From Mesorhizobium sp. WSM4904 (GTDB taxonomy: Bacteria; Pseudomonadota; Alphaproteobacteria; Rhizobiales; Rhizobiaceae): a stretch of 64,000 nt of DNA. Made by a program: the position numbers and the translations under genes. Within the stretch, counting starts at the first letter, position 1; every line of letters begins with the position of its first letter. Shown piece after piece: positions 43,023-52,254 of this stretch. The notes under the pieces are model-generated. The model was not told where the DNA came from and made no database searches. It saw nothing but the letters and a program-made list of their open reading frames with translations. The stretch lies in the NCBI RefSeq assembly GCF_029674545.1, contig NZ_CP121354.1:5093001-5157000 (forward strand). The letters run 5' to 3'.

Positions 43023-44342
43023 ATGACGATTGAGAGCCTCGCCTGGGACAGCCGGCCACGCACCGACTTCCGGCGCGTGGCCTTCGCCGGATATGCCGCA
43101 GTCGCACTCTTCGTCGGCTGCTTCGGCTATTGGGGAGCAAGCGCGCCGCTGTCCGGCGCGGTGATCACGCAAGGCACGATCTCGGCGACCGGCGGCAATA
43201 TCCTCATCCAGCAGCCAGAGGGCGGCATCATCCAGCAACTGCTCGTCCATGAAGGGGACCGTGTGGAGCAAGGCCAAGACCTGATCCTCCTCGACCGGAC
43301 GGCGGCGCAGGCGGACCTCAACCGGCTGACCAGGCAGTCGATCGCGCTCAAGGCGAGCGCGGCGCGGCTGGAGGCCGAGCGCGACGGGCTGGACTGGCTG
43401 GCGCCGATCACCGACGCGGCACCGGCGCCGTTCCAGCAGGACTTCCAGAATCTCATCCGCGAGCAGCAGAAGGAGTTCGACGCCAGGCTTGCCCGCTTCC
43501 GCTCCGAACAGTCGATCATGGCGCAGCGGATCGCCATGCATCGCGAGTCGGTCGTCGGCCTGAATGCCCAGAAGCTCGCCATCGAGCAGCAGTCGGAAGT
43601 GGTGAAGAAGGAGCTCGGCATCAAGACCGGCCTCTTGGACAAGGGGCTCACCAACCGCACCGAGTACTCCCAGCTTTTGCGCTCGGAGGCCGATCTCGTC
43701 GGGCAGGCCGGCGCGCTGGAGGCAAACCTCGCCGCGGCCAACAGCCAGATCGTCGAAGCCCAGGTGCAGGTCGAGCGCCTGACCACGCAACGGGTAGAAG
43801 AGGCGCTGGGCAAGCTCGATGAGGTCCGCACCAACCTCGCCGACATCGGGGAACAGATGCGGGCGGCCGAGGCGGTGCTTCGGCGCACGACGATCAAGGC
43901 GCCGGCGGCGGGCATCGTGGTGTCGTCGACCTATAATTCGAAAGGCAGCGTGATCGCCCCCGGCGAGAAGATCATGGAGATCCTGCCCACCGCATCTGGC
44001 CTCAACGTCGATGCCAAGCTGCGGCCGAAGGACGTCGACCAGGTGCGCGTCGGCCAGCTGGCGAAACTCAGACTGTCGGCGCTGAACATGCGCCTGACGC
44101 CCGAAGTGTCGGCAACGGTCACGCAGATCTCCGCCGACCGGCTGGTCGACCAGGTCACGCACGAACCTTATTTCCGCGCCAAGCTGAAGATCGGCGACAC
44201 CCTGCCGCCCGGCGTGAAGGCCGAGCAGCTTTATCCCGGGACGCCGGTCGAAGCCTTCATCAGCACCGGCGACCGGACCTTCTTCCAGTATCTCGCCCGG
44301 CCGATGATGGATTCCTTCGCGCGGGCGTTCGCGGAGCGGTAG
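43023..44342 (+). CDS. HlyD-family membrane fusion protein
   Basis: A protein of 439 residues: TM helix near 23-42 (AVALFVGCFGYWGAS), a lipoyl half (GTISATGGNILIQQPEGGII), a long coiled coil (about 100-290) and a second lipoyl half (RRTTIKAPAAGIVV). It forms the periplasmic tunnel of the type I exporter with the ABC protein encoded just before it (PrsE-type). The outer-membrane TolC-type partner is not in the window. Confidence 0.88.
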   Translation: MTIESLAWDSRPRTDFRRVAFAGYAAVALFVGCFGYWGASAPLSGAVITQGTISATGGNILIQQPEGGIIQQLLVHEGDRVEQGQDLILLDRTAAQADLNRLTRQSIALKASAARLEAERDGLDWLAPITDAAPAPFQQDFQNLIREQQKEFDARLARFRSEQSIMAQRIAMHRESVVGLNAQKLAIEQQSEVVKKELGIKTGLLDKGLTNRTEYSQLLRSEADLVGQAGALEANLAAANSQIVEAQVQVERLTTQRVEEALGKLDEVRTNLADIGEQMRAAEAVLRRTTIKAPAAGIVVSSTYNSKGSVIAPGEKIMEILPTASGLNVDAKLRPKDVDQVRVGQLAKLRLSALNMRLTPEVSATVTQISADRLVDQVTHEPYFRAKLKIGDTLPPGVKAEQLYPGTPVEAFISTGDRTFFQYLARPMMDSFARAFAER

Positions 44343-44462
44343 AAGACAAGCGTACCCCGCGGCTCGCGAGCCCTGGAACCAAAGACGTGCGAGACTGTTC
44401 AGCTATAGCTGACGCCGTCGTGCCCGCCGGTTGGGCAAGCGGCGCTCTCGAGGAGTCTCATC

Positions 44463-44894
44463 ATGTCCAGATTTCGTTCAGTCGCGGTTGCGGTCATCGC
44501 GGCCGCAGGAATTAGCTTTGCCAGTGCCGCGCACGCCGACACCGGTTCGATCCGCTTCTCCGTCTACAAGGCTGCCTTCTTCATCGGCGGCGCCGGCGGC
44601 GAAGGCACGCTGACCTTCCATGGTCGCCGCTATCCCATCTCGATCGGCGGCATCTCGGGCGGCCTCGCCTTCGGCGCCTCCAAGACCTATTTCCAAGGCA
44701 CCGTGCGCCATATTCGCCGCGCCCGGGACGTAACGGGGGTGTACGGCGCGGCAGGCGGCGGCGGCGCGCTCGGCAGGGGAGCCCAGGTCATCGTCATGAC
44801 CAACGACAAGGGCGCCGAACTCCAACTCACGGGCCGGCAGGTGGGCCTGCAGGTCAACGCCGATCTCAGCGGCATGAGCATAGGGCTGAGGTAA
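44463..44894 (+). CDS. Secreted beta-rich protein, unrecognised family
   Basis: A protein of 143 residues: signal peptide ending SAAHADTGSI, then a repetitive Gly-rich beta domain (GGAGGEGTLTFHGRRYPISI, GGGALGRGAQVIVM, QVNADLSGMSIGL). The layout is reminiscent of EipA- or DUF992-type envelope proteins, but I do not call a family. GAGGAG lies upstream of the ATG. Confidence 0.6.
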   Translation: MSRFRSVAVAVIAAAGISFASAAHADTGSIRFSVYKAAFFIGGAGGEGTLTFHGRRYPISIGGISGGLAFGASKTYFQGTVRHIRRARDVTGVYGAAGGGGALGRGAQVIVMTNDKGAELQLTGRQVGLQVNADLSGMSIGLR

Positions 44895-45121
44895 GGGCGG
44901 TCACCCCGCTCGCCGTTCCTGGACGGGCCTGATTTGCCAGGGCGAGCCGCTGGCGGCACGACCGCCCTCAGCTCCCCTGCACTGCCTTTGGCGCAATCGC
45001 GAGCACCGGTCTGGCAGAATGGAATTTGGACCGCCGCCTGTGGACATGGCGGCGGCAATGAAACAATCTTCACTGCGGGAACAAGAAGCGCTTCGAAGAA
45101 AGCGCGGACCTTCGGGTGCGC
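44895..45121. other. Intergenic, no supported gene
   Basis: About 226 bp. It probably contains the promoter of the ABC-transporter operon. No distinct motif seen. Confidence 0.35.
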
Positions 45122-46000
45122 ATGAAAAATCGATGGACCTTGTATGATCCACGGCTGGCCTGGATGCTGATCGCGCCGGTGCTGTTGCTGCTGATCTTCT
45201 TCCTGGTGCTGCCGATCGCCGTGATGGCGGCCTACACCTTCTTCACCTTCGTCACCGCCGGCGTGGAGACCAGCCAGCTCACGAGCGCCAACTGGCACGA
45301 ATTCCTCACCGACAGCTACTATCACGGCTTCCTCTTGAAGACGCTGAGGGTCGGCGCCATCACCGCCCTGCTCTGCGGCGTGCTCGGTTATTTTCCGGCC
45401 TATTTCATCTGGGCCACCAGCTTCAAGCACAAGTGGCTGCTTTTGCTTCTGCTGATCGTGCCGTTCTGGATCAGCTTCACCATCCGCACCTTTTCCTGGA
45501 TCAACATCCTGGGCGAACAGGGCGTCATCAACGTCGCGCTCATGAAAATGGGCATCATCAGCGAGCCGCTGCCGATGCTCTACACCGAGGGGGCGGTGAT
45601 CATGGGGCTGCTGCACTTCCTGCTGCCCTACATGATCCTCAACGTCTATGTCAGCCTGGAAAGCATCGACCGCACGCTGATTTCGGCGGCCCGCTCGATG
45701 GGCTGCACCAGCGCGCAGGCGTTCCGCGAGGTCACGCTGCCGCTCTCCCTGCCAGGCCTCGCAGCTGGCCTGCTGCTCTGCTTCGTGCTGGCCGCCGGCA
45801 GCTACGTGACGCCGCAGCTTCTGGGATCGGGGCGCGACGCGCTGTTCGGCAATCTGATCTACGACACCATCATGGGCGAGCTGAACTGGCCGATGGGCGC
45901 CACGCTTTCCATCGTGCTGTTCGTCGTGCTCGGCTTCTTCGCCGCCATCTACACCCGCTACATGGGCATGTCGCAGATCGTGAAAGGCCTTGGAGGATGA
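45122..46000 (+). CDS. Polyamine-type ABC transporter permease (PotB-like)
   Basis: A protein of 292 residues with six helices and the EAA-type loop at about 190-210 (SAARSMGCTSAQAFREVTLP). N-terminal DPRLAWMLIAPVLLLLIFF is the first helix. It overlaps the next permease by a start/stop ATGA. GTG at 45116 is an alternative start. Confidence 0.88.
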   Translation: MKNRWTLYDPRLAWMLIAPVLLLLIFFLVLPIAVMAAYTFFTFVTAGVETSQLTSANWHEFLTDSYYHGFLLKTLRVGAITALLCGVLGYFPAYFIWATSFKHKWLLLLLLIVPFWISFTIRTFSWINILGEQGVINVALMKMGIISEPLPMLYTEGAVIMGLLHFLLPYMILNVYVSLESIDRTLISAARSMGCTSAQAFREVTLPLSLPGLAAGLLLCFVLAAGSYVTPQLLGSGRDALFGNLIYDTIMGELNWPMGATLSIVLFVVLGFFAAIYTRYMGMSQIVKGLGG

Positions 46001-46857
46001 CGGGGATTGGGCGGATGAAAGCGGCACGGCCGAACCAGGAAGGCAAATGGGCCTGGCGGCTGACCCGCTTCGTCACCTTGTGCGTCTACATCTTCATGTT
46101 CGCGCCGATCGCGGCGACCGTGATCCTGTCGTTCAACGCCTCGATGTTCGGCGGCTTCCCGATGACCGGCTTTTCCCTGCAATGGTACGGCAAGCTGATG
46201 GCCAACGAGGCAGTTTTGGCCGCGTTCCGCACCTCGCTGTGGATCGCCCTGGTCACGGCGGTCGCCACCACGGCGATCGGCGTCGTCACCTCATTCGCGC
46301 TGGTGCGCTTCGACTTCCCCGGCAAGCAGATGCTGAGCACGCTAGTGATCCTGCCGGCGCTGGTGCCGGAAACCATCCTGGGCGTCGGCCTGCTGGTGCT
46401 GATCAAGGCGGTCGACCAGCCGCGGACGTTGCTTCTCCTGGTGCTCGGCCACATCCTGCTTGCCGTGCCCTACGTGGTGCTGATCACCCAGGCGCGCATG
46501 GTCGGTATCCGGCGCGTCTTTGAGGAGGCGGCACTTTCGCTCGGCGCCTCGCGCTTCTCGTCCTTCCGCGAGATCACGCTGCCGCTGCTCATCCCGGCGG
46601 TCGTGGCGGGCGCGCTGCTCGCCTTCACCATCTCGTTCGACAACACCTCGGCCAGCCTGTTCTGGCGGCCGGCCGGCGTCGAGACGATGCCGACGCAGAT
46701 CCTGTCGATGCTGAAAATCTCGATCAGCCCCGAGATCAACGCGCTCGGCACCGTCATGATCCTGGTGACCGTCGGCATCCCGCTGATCGGCGGCGTGCTC
46801 ATGCAAAGCCTGACCAGATTGAAGAGACGAGGCGAACCAAAGGAGGAAGCACGATGA
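45997..46857 (+). CDS. Polyamine-type ABC transporter permease (PotC-like)
   Basis: A protein of 286 residues (the ATG at 46015 is also possible). Six helices, loop EAALSLGASRFSSFREITLP. It overlaps the previous gene at ATGA and the next by four bases, so the four genes form one operon. Confidence 0.88.
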   Translation: MTGIGRMKAARPNQEGKWAWRLTRFVTLCVYIFMFAPIAATVILSFNASMFGGFPMTGFSLQWYGKLMANEAVLAAFRTSLWIALVTAVATTAIGVVTSFALVRFDFPGKQMLSTLVILPALVPETILGVGLLVLIKAVDQPRTLLLLVLGHILLAVPYVVLITQARMVGIRRVFEEAALSLGASRFSSFREITLPLLIPAVVAGALLAFTISFDNTSASLFWRPAGVETMPTQILSMLKISISPEINALGTVMILVTVGIPLIGGVLMQSLTRLKRRGEPKEEAR

Positions 46858-47996
46858 AACTATCCACCACCAAGCGGCTGGAACGGCTGCACGATAGATA
46901 TGTCAACGGCGATCTCAGCCGCCGCACTTTCCTGAGCCTGACCGCCGCCGCCGCGGCCTCGGCGGGCCTTTCCATGCCGTGGATGAGCCGGGCGCTCGCC
47001 GCGGTCGAACAGGTCCGCTTCGACGGCTGGGGCGGGACGGTGCAGGACGCGATCGACAAATACGCCTTCCAGCCCTACACGGCCAAGACCAAGATCAAGG
47101 TGGTCCAGGGCACGTTCGGCGACGAGAACGAGCTCATCACCAAGATCAAGACGGCGAAGCCCGGCGACTTCCAGATCGTGCATTCGTCCGGCGTCAACTA
47201 CTACATCAAATACATCAACGCCGGCATGAACTCGGAGATCAACGAAGCCAACATTCCCAACATGGCGAATGTGCTGCAGCCGATGATCGAGCCGTTCCGC
47301 AAGCTGACGCCAAAACTCTCGGCCGTGCCTTACGACTACGGCACCACCGGCATCGCCTACAACACCAAGGTGATCTCGCCGGAGGAGGCGAAGGAGAAGG
47401 GTGCTGCCCTGCTGCTCGACAAGAAATATGCCGGCAAGGTCGGCGGCTATGCCGACATGACCACGCGCGTCTGGTACGCGGCCCTGGCCACCGGGCAGGA
47501 CCCCAACAACATCAAGGACATGGACACGATCTGGGCCAAGGTGCGCGAGACGCGCGACCTCGCCAAGAAGTTCTGGAGCTCCGGCGCGGAGCTGATGGAC
47601 CTGCTCTCCAAGGGCGAGATCGTGGTGACCGATGCCTGGTCGGGCCGCGTCGCCGCGCTCCAGGATCAGGGCCATCCGATCGGCTATCTCGATCCGGCCG
47701 GCTCCTACGCCTGGATGGAGGACATGCTGATCCTGAAAGGCTCGCCGATGGCCGAGTGCGAGGAGCTGATCAATTTCATGCTCGATCCGGCGACCTCGAT
47801 CGCGGTTGCCGAGGGCCAGAGCTATCCGCCGTCGCTCGACCCGACCAAGGTCAAGCTCACCGAGAAGATCGAGAAGCTGCCGGCCTTCGACAAGACCGGC
47901 TCGATGAAGGCGCTGACCTTCGCCGATCCGGTCTACTGGGCGACCAACGAGGACGCCTGGACCAAGCAGTGGGACAGGATCGCGAAAGGTGCCTGA
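46854..47996 (+). CDS. Periplasmic substrate-binding protein (PotD-like)
   Basis: A protein of 380 residues. N-terminus has a twin-arginine-type signal (LSRRTFLSLTAAAAASAGLS). The mature part begins near AAVEQVRFDGWGG and continues with the PotD/PotF fold (YDYGTTGIAYNTKV, GEIVVTDAWSG). The ligand is likely a polyamine or related cation, by family. The gene order permease-permease-binding protein-ATPase is unusual only in that the ATPase is last. Confidence 0.85.
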   Translation: MKLSTTKRLERLHDRYVNGDLSRRTFLSLTAAAAASAGLSMPWMSRALAAVEQVRFDGWGGTVQDAIDKYAFQPYTAKTKIKVVQGTFGDENELITKIKTAKPGDFQIVHSSGVNYYIKYINAGMNSEINEANIPNMANVLQPMIEPFRKLTPKLSAVPYDYGTTGIAYNTKVISPEEAKEKGAALLLDKKYAGKVGGYADMTTRVWYAALATGQDPNNIKDMDTIWAKVRETRDLAKKFWSSGAELMDLLSKGEIVVTDAWSGRVAALQDQGHPIGYLDPAGSYAWMEDMLILKGSPMAECEELINFMLDPATSIAVAEGQSYPPSLDPTKVKLTEKIEKLPAFDKTGSMKALTFADPVYWATNEDAWTKQWDRIAKGA

Positions 47997-49149
47997 CAGA
48001 AGCGAAGCGTCAACCAGTCCCCGGCCGGCCTCGGCCGGGGCACCCTCCCCCGGCGCGGCTTCCGGTACGGGCGCGGACAAGCCGGCGGTCGAGTTCCGCG
48101 ACATCGACATCGCCTATGGCAAGTTCGTCGCGGTGCGCGATTTCTCGCTGTCGATCCGCAAGGGCAGCTTCGTCACGCTGCTCGGGCCGTCGGGCTGCGG
48201 CAAGACGACCATCCTGCGCTCTATCGCCGGGCTGGTCGACATTTCGGGCGGCCAGATCATGATCGACGGGCGACGCGTTGACGACGTGCCGATCTACAAG
48301 CGCAATATCGGGCTGGTGTTCCAGAGCTACGCGCTGTTCCCGCACAAGACCGTGTTCGACAATGTCGCCTTCGGCCTGAAATACCGCAACGTGCCGAAGC
48401 CGGAAATCGCGCGCAAGGTGGGCCAGGTGCTCGACATGGTGCGGCTGCCGGGCAGCGAGAAGAAGCTGCCCTCGCAATTGTCGGGCGGCCAGCAGCAGCG
48501 CATCGCGCTGGCACGGGCCATCGTCTTCGAGCCGCAGGTGCTCTTGCTCGACGAGCCGCTGTCGGCGCTCGACGCCAACATGCGCGAGGAGATGCGCGTC
48601 GAGATCAAGAAGATCCAGAAGGCGACCGGCATCACCGCCATCTTCGTCACGCACGACCAGGAAGAAGCGCTCTCCATGTCGGACCGCATCGTGGTGATGA
48701 ACGCCGGTTCGGTGGAACAGATCGGCACGCCGGAAGAAGTCTATGAGACGCCCGCCACCGCCTTCGTCGCCGATTTCCTCGGCAAGGCCAACATGCTTGC
48801 CGGCACCGTCAGCAAATCCGATCGCACGACGGCTGTCGCGCTTGCCGCCGGCCAGACGGTCGACGTGACGCCGCCCAGGCCGCTGGTGCCCGGCAGCAAG
48901 GTCACCGTCGTGGTCCGGCCGCAGAAGCTGTCGGTCGGCGCAGGCGCCAACCGGCTGTCCGGCCGCGTCGTGTCGACCTCCTATCTCGGCGGCAGCGCCA
49001 TCTACGAGATCGACATTGGCGGCAAGACCAGCGTGCGGGCCAACGCGGCGATCAATGGCCGCATTGTCCGCGAGGGCGAGACCATCGAGGTCGGCTTCGA
49101 TCCGGGCGGCTGCGTTCTGCTCGACGAAAGCGGGCAGCGGATCTCGTAG
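47989..49149 (+). CDS. Polyamine-type ABC transporter ATPase (PotA-like)
   Basis: A protein of 386 residues. Walker A GPSGCGKTT (about 65-73), signature LSGGQQQRIALARAI (about 164), Walker B VLLLDEPLSALDA, then a TOBE domain. It starts with GTG at 47989, overlapping the previous stop by eight bases. The first 25 residues are a Pro/Ala-rich extension. Confidence 0.9.
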   Translation: MPDRSEASTSPRPASAGAPSPGAASGTGADKPAVEFRDIDIAYGKFVAVRDFSLSIRKGSFVTLLGPSGCGKTTILRSIAGLVDISGGQIMIDGRRVDDVPIYKRNIGLVFQSYALFPHKTVFDNVAFGLKYRNVPKPEIARKVGQVLDMVRLPGSEKKLPSQLSGGQQQRIALARAIVFEPQVLLLDEPLSALDANMREEMRVEIKKIQKATGITAIFVTHDQEEALSMSDRIVVMNAGSVEQIGTPEEVYETPATAFVADFLGKANMLAGTVSKSDRTTAVALAAGQTVDVTPPRPLVPGSKVTVVVRPQKLSVGAGANRLSGRVVSTSYLGGSAIYEIDIGGKTSVRANAAINGRIVREGETIEVGFDPGGCVLLDESGQRIS

Positions 49150-49200
49150 GGCGTGTTGATATTCAGGCGACGCCGGCCTGACCTGAATCTCGACACACCC
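49149..49200. terminator. Possible bidirectional hairpin between convergent genes
   Basis: GGGCGTGTTGATATTCAGG pairs with CCTGAATCTCGACACACCC in a long imperfect stem. It has no clear U-tract, so a terminator role is uncertain. Confidence 0.35.
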
Positions 49201-49229
49201 TGGGACGCCGCGCGTCGCTTGCAGAAGCA

Positions 49230-50207
49230 TCATTTCGCCGCTTGAGCAGCCAAGCGGTTGGGATGCCTGAGATGGGTCGGCGTGATGCCGGTGTGCTGGC
49301 GGAACACCCGGCTGAAATGCCCGGCATTTTCGAAGCCGCATCTGTAGGCGATGTCCCCGACTGCCAAGTCGCTGCCTTCCAGCAGCGACTTGGCGTAATG
49401 CACCCGCAGCGCCAGATAGGCGGCCATCGGGCTGGTGCCCAGTTCGGTCGCGAAAAGACGCTCGAGCTGGCGCCGCGAGCAATTCAGGCGGCTGGCGATC
49501 TCGGTGACCGACACCTTCTCCTGGAGGTTGCTTTCCATCAAGAGCAAGGCCCGCTTGACCGCGCGGCTCGCGGCCTCGGGAAACAGGTCGCCCACGGGCT
49601 GCACGTCCGTGATGTTGCGGATGCGATCCAGCACCAGGATCTTGGCGGCCTTCTCCGCCGCCTTCTGGCCGATGAACTGCGACACGAAATAGCCGGCGAG
49701 GTCCGCCGCGCCGGCGCCGCCGGCGCATGTCGCGCGACCGCGGTCGACGGAAAACAAACTGTCCGCATGCGCGTTCACGTCGGGGAATTGGGCGCGAAAA
49801 TCCTTGATGTGGAACCAGCTGACGGCGGCGCTGTAGCCGTCCAGCAAGCCGTAGCGGGCCAGCACGAAGCTTCCCGTGCACAGCGCGGTTATGGGCACGC
49901 CCTTTTCGGCTGCCCGCAAAAGGAAGGCCTCCTTTTCGGCGCTCAGATTGCGGTTGGTGTCGAGCAGGCCGCCGACCACGACGACGTTGTCGAAATCCTC
50001 CGGATTGCCGACCGCCCTAGTCGGCAGCAATTCGACGCCGCAGCTCGCCCTGATCGGCAGGCCGCGCTCGCCGACGATCTGCCAGTCGAACTCCACTCTG
50101 CGGCTGCGATCGCCCTCATCGCCAGCCAGGCGCAGCGTGTCGATGAAAAGCGACAGCGGCGACAAGGTGAAGTCGCGCACCAGGAGAAACGCAAACTTCT
50201 TGGCCAT
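49230..50207 (-). CDS. GlxA-type AraC transcriptional regulator
   Basis: A protein of 325 residues: N-terminal DJ-1/GATase-like domain (about 5-180) with ALCTGSFVLARYGLLDG around its nucleophile Cys, then a double HTH AraC domain (about 215-315, SVTEIASRLNCSRRQLERLF and GFENAGHFSRVFRQHTG). It faces the transporter operon convergently and may control the amine genes on either side. Confidence 0.88.
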   Translation of the reverse strand: MAKKFAFLLVRDFTLSPLSLFIDTLRLAGDEGDRSRRVEFDWQIVGERGLPIRASCGVELLPTRAVGNPEDFDNVVVVGGLLDTNRNLSAEKEAFLLRAAEKGVPITALCTGSFVLARYGLLDGYSAAVSWFHIKDFRAQFPDVNAHADSLFSVDRGRATCAGGAGAADLAGYFVSQFIGQKAAEKAAKILVLDRIRNITDVQPVGDLFPEAASRAVKRALLLMESNLQEKVSVTEIASRLNCSRRQLERLFATELGTSPMAAYLALRVHYAKSLLEGSDLAVGDIAYRCGFENAGHFSRVFRQHTGITPTHLRHPNRLAAQAAK

Positions 50208-50328
50208 TGGTTTCCGGGACCGTCACATGTTTTATCCGGCGCTTATTCCGCGAGGACACTATCCTCGAGCGCTGGTCGACGCATTTATCAAAAGCGGCAC
50301 TGGATTTCTCCGAATATTTTGATCGTCG

Positions 50329-50490
50329 TTGCGGGTCCTCGCGATCCAGCGCTACGCGTTCGCCGCGGACAAGGTCGGTGCCGCCGAGGTGTTCAAGCTG
50401 CCGATGCGGGCGTCGCCGGCGTTCGTCAATGATGCGTTCGTCGATCGGGTTCGGGACGCTGGGCTGCGGGCGGTGTCGTTCAAGCCCAGA
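50329..50490 (+). pseudogene. Possible remnant of an Imm11/DUF1629-type immunity protein
   Basis: The frame reads AAEVFKLPMRASPAFVNDAF then VDRVRDAGLRAVSFKPRW, which looks like the C-terminus of MXAN_0049-type immunity proteins. There is no upstream portion or ribosome site, and the frame then runs into the antisense of the next gene. Confidence 0.35.
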
Positions 50491-50565
50491 TGGACATCGG
50501 ACGGAAGCATCGGGGATGAACGACCCTCGGCAGAGCCCCCCGCGCCGCTGTCGGAGAACCGCGGC

Positions 50566-51525
50566 CTAAGCGACGCGAGCAGGGCTCGGCTTGGGCTTGA
50601 CTATCGTGGCAAGCACGATGCCCACGACGATGAAGGCGGCGCCGACGAGGTCGTAGTCGTGCAGGCTCTCGCCGAGCAGCAGATAAGCGAGGATGGCGAC
50701 GAACAGCGTCTGCAGGTAGAGCAGCATGCTCGCCCGGCTGGCGCCGAGCGTCTCGACGCTGCGGTTGTAGAGATAGTACATCAGGGCGCCGCCGGGGCCG
50801 GCCAGATAGGCGAGCGCGAGCCAGCCATGGACGTTCAAGGCGGAGCGTTCGTCGTTGAACAGTTCCCACAGATGGAAAGGCAGGGCGACCAGCGCGCCGG
50901 CGCCGAGCAGGAGCACGACCAGCGGCAGCAATTCGATGCCGAATTTGGACCGGCGCACCAGCACGGTGTAGAGCGCCCAGCAGAAGGCGCTGCCGACGAT
51001 CCATAATTCGCCGAGGTTGAACTTGAGCTGCACCAGCGCCGTCAGGTCGCTTTGCGCGACGATGACCAGCATGCCGGCGAGCGCCGCCAGCGCGCCGAGC
51101 GCCTGCCAGAGTCCGAGCGGCTCGCCGAGCACGATACGCGCGAGCACCATTGTCATGACCGGAGACAGCGCCATGATGATGCCGGCCGTGGTCGCGTCTG
51201 TGTCGGCGAGGCCGCGATAGATCATGCCCTGGCAGAACGTGAGCCCAATCGCGCCCACGGCGACGATCTCCAGCGGCCGGGATTTGAGCAGCGCCAGCAT
51301 CGCGCCGTGATGGCGATGCACGATCGGCAGCAAGATGGCGCAGGCGAGCGCAAGCCGCCAGAAGCAGAGCCCCCAAGGCGGCATTTCCGGCGCCACCCAT
51401 TTGGCCGCGATATAGACGCCGGCCGACAGAAGCCAGCACAGCACGGCGGCCGGATAGCCGGAGAGCGAAGGCGTCGACGCGACCGCGGGTAGTTCCGCCG
51501 GATGAGCTATCGGCACTGCCTGCAT
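50566..51525 (-). CDS. EamA/DMT-family transporter
   Basis: A protein of 319 residues with about ten helices in two EamA halves (AAVLCWLLSAGVYIAAKWV, LVVLLLGAGALVALPF). DMT proteins export small metabolites; the substrate is unknown. It is flanked by amine-linked genes. Confidence 0.85.
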   Translation of the reverse strand: MQAVPIAHPAELPAVASTPSLSGYPAAVLCWLLSAGVYIAAKWVAPEMPPWGLCFWRLALACAILLPIVHRHHGAMLALLKSRPLEIVAVGAIGLTFCQGMIYRGLADTDATTAGIIMALSPVMTMVLARIVLGEPLGLWQALGALAALAGMLVIVAQSDLTALVQLKFNLGELWIVGSAFCWALYTVLVRRSKFGIELLPLVVLLLGAGALVALPFHLWELFNDERSALNVHGWLALAYLAGPGGALMYYLYNRSVETLGASRASMLLYLQTLFVAILAYLLLGESLHDYDLVGAAFIVVGIVLATIVKPKPSPARVA

Positions 51526-51746
51526 GCCATCCCCCCGTCGATGAATGTCCGCCCAAGGACGCGACCGAAGTATAGCATCAGGCGTGACGGCTTAATACGT
51601 CTCCGATCGCCCGATGCTCTCCCGCACGCGTTGTTGTGTCCAACTCAATTGTGGATCAGCCGACATGAGCTTGTGACCGGAAGCAACAACGACAATTGTC
51701 CGCGTTGCGCGATTGCCGCGATTTGATCGAGCGGGTCTGGTCCGGA
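51526..51746. other. Intergenic, no supported gene
   Basis: About 220 bp with no distinct feature. Confidence 0.35.
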
Positions 51747-52028
51747 TCAGTGCGGCGTGCCGTCTGACAGGTGCAGAAGCTCCCAGGTCAAGCCGACGCG
51801 ACCGCGGAACCTCGAAGCGAATTGTTCGGCCTCGACGTTCTCCAAACCATCATCGACCAGAGCCTCGATGCTTCGTTCCATCAAGGCGAGCTGCATCGCC
51901 CGGGCGTGCGCCGGGTTGGTCTCTCTCATGATTGCGGTGACGTGGTAGGCAACGACGGGCTGGCCGAGGCAAGACACAAGCGTGCCGGCGTCGGCCGTCG
52001 CTTGGGTGACTGCTTCTTCGATCTGCAT
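51747..52028 (-). CDS. Small hypothetical protein
   Basis: A protein of 93 residues starting MQIEEAVTQATADAGTLVSC, with GAGGAG before the ATG at 52028. Helical and acidic; VEAEQFASRFRGRVGLTWEL near the end. Longer reading to 52163 rejected on ribosome-site grounds. No family recognised. Confidence 0.55.
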   Translation of the reverse strand: MQIEEAVTQATADAGTLVSCLGQPVVAYHVTAIMRETNPAHARAMQLALMERSIEALVDDGLENVEAEQFASRFRGRVGLTWELLHLSDGTPH

Positions 52029-52254
52029 TTGGCGCTCCTCATCAAAGCCGATGACGGCGCCTCCCCGGGGAGACGACGGTGGTCCGTCGCTTCTTTTCAA
52101 CGTCAGCCGCACTGACGACTCGCGGCCTGGTCCACTATCCTCCAGAACCTTATTGAAGGCCACCGGATAGTTAACTGATGGTTAACACGAAGGCTCGCAT
52201 CTTAAGCGTCGGCGCAGCGGGCCCGGCGCGCGTCCGGCGCACCAGACGCGCCCG

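Noticed and set aside
41646..44162. 838-codon minus-strand frame over the type I exporter genes
   Set aside because: High-GC antisense shadow of two well-supported genes with recognisable ATPase and HlyD motifs.
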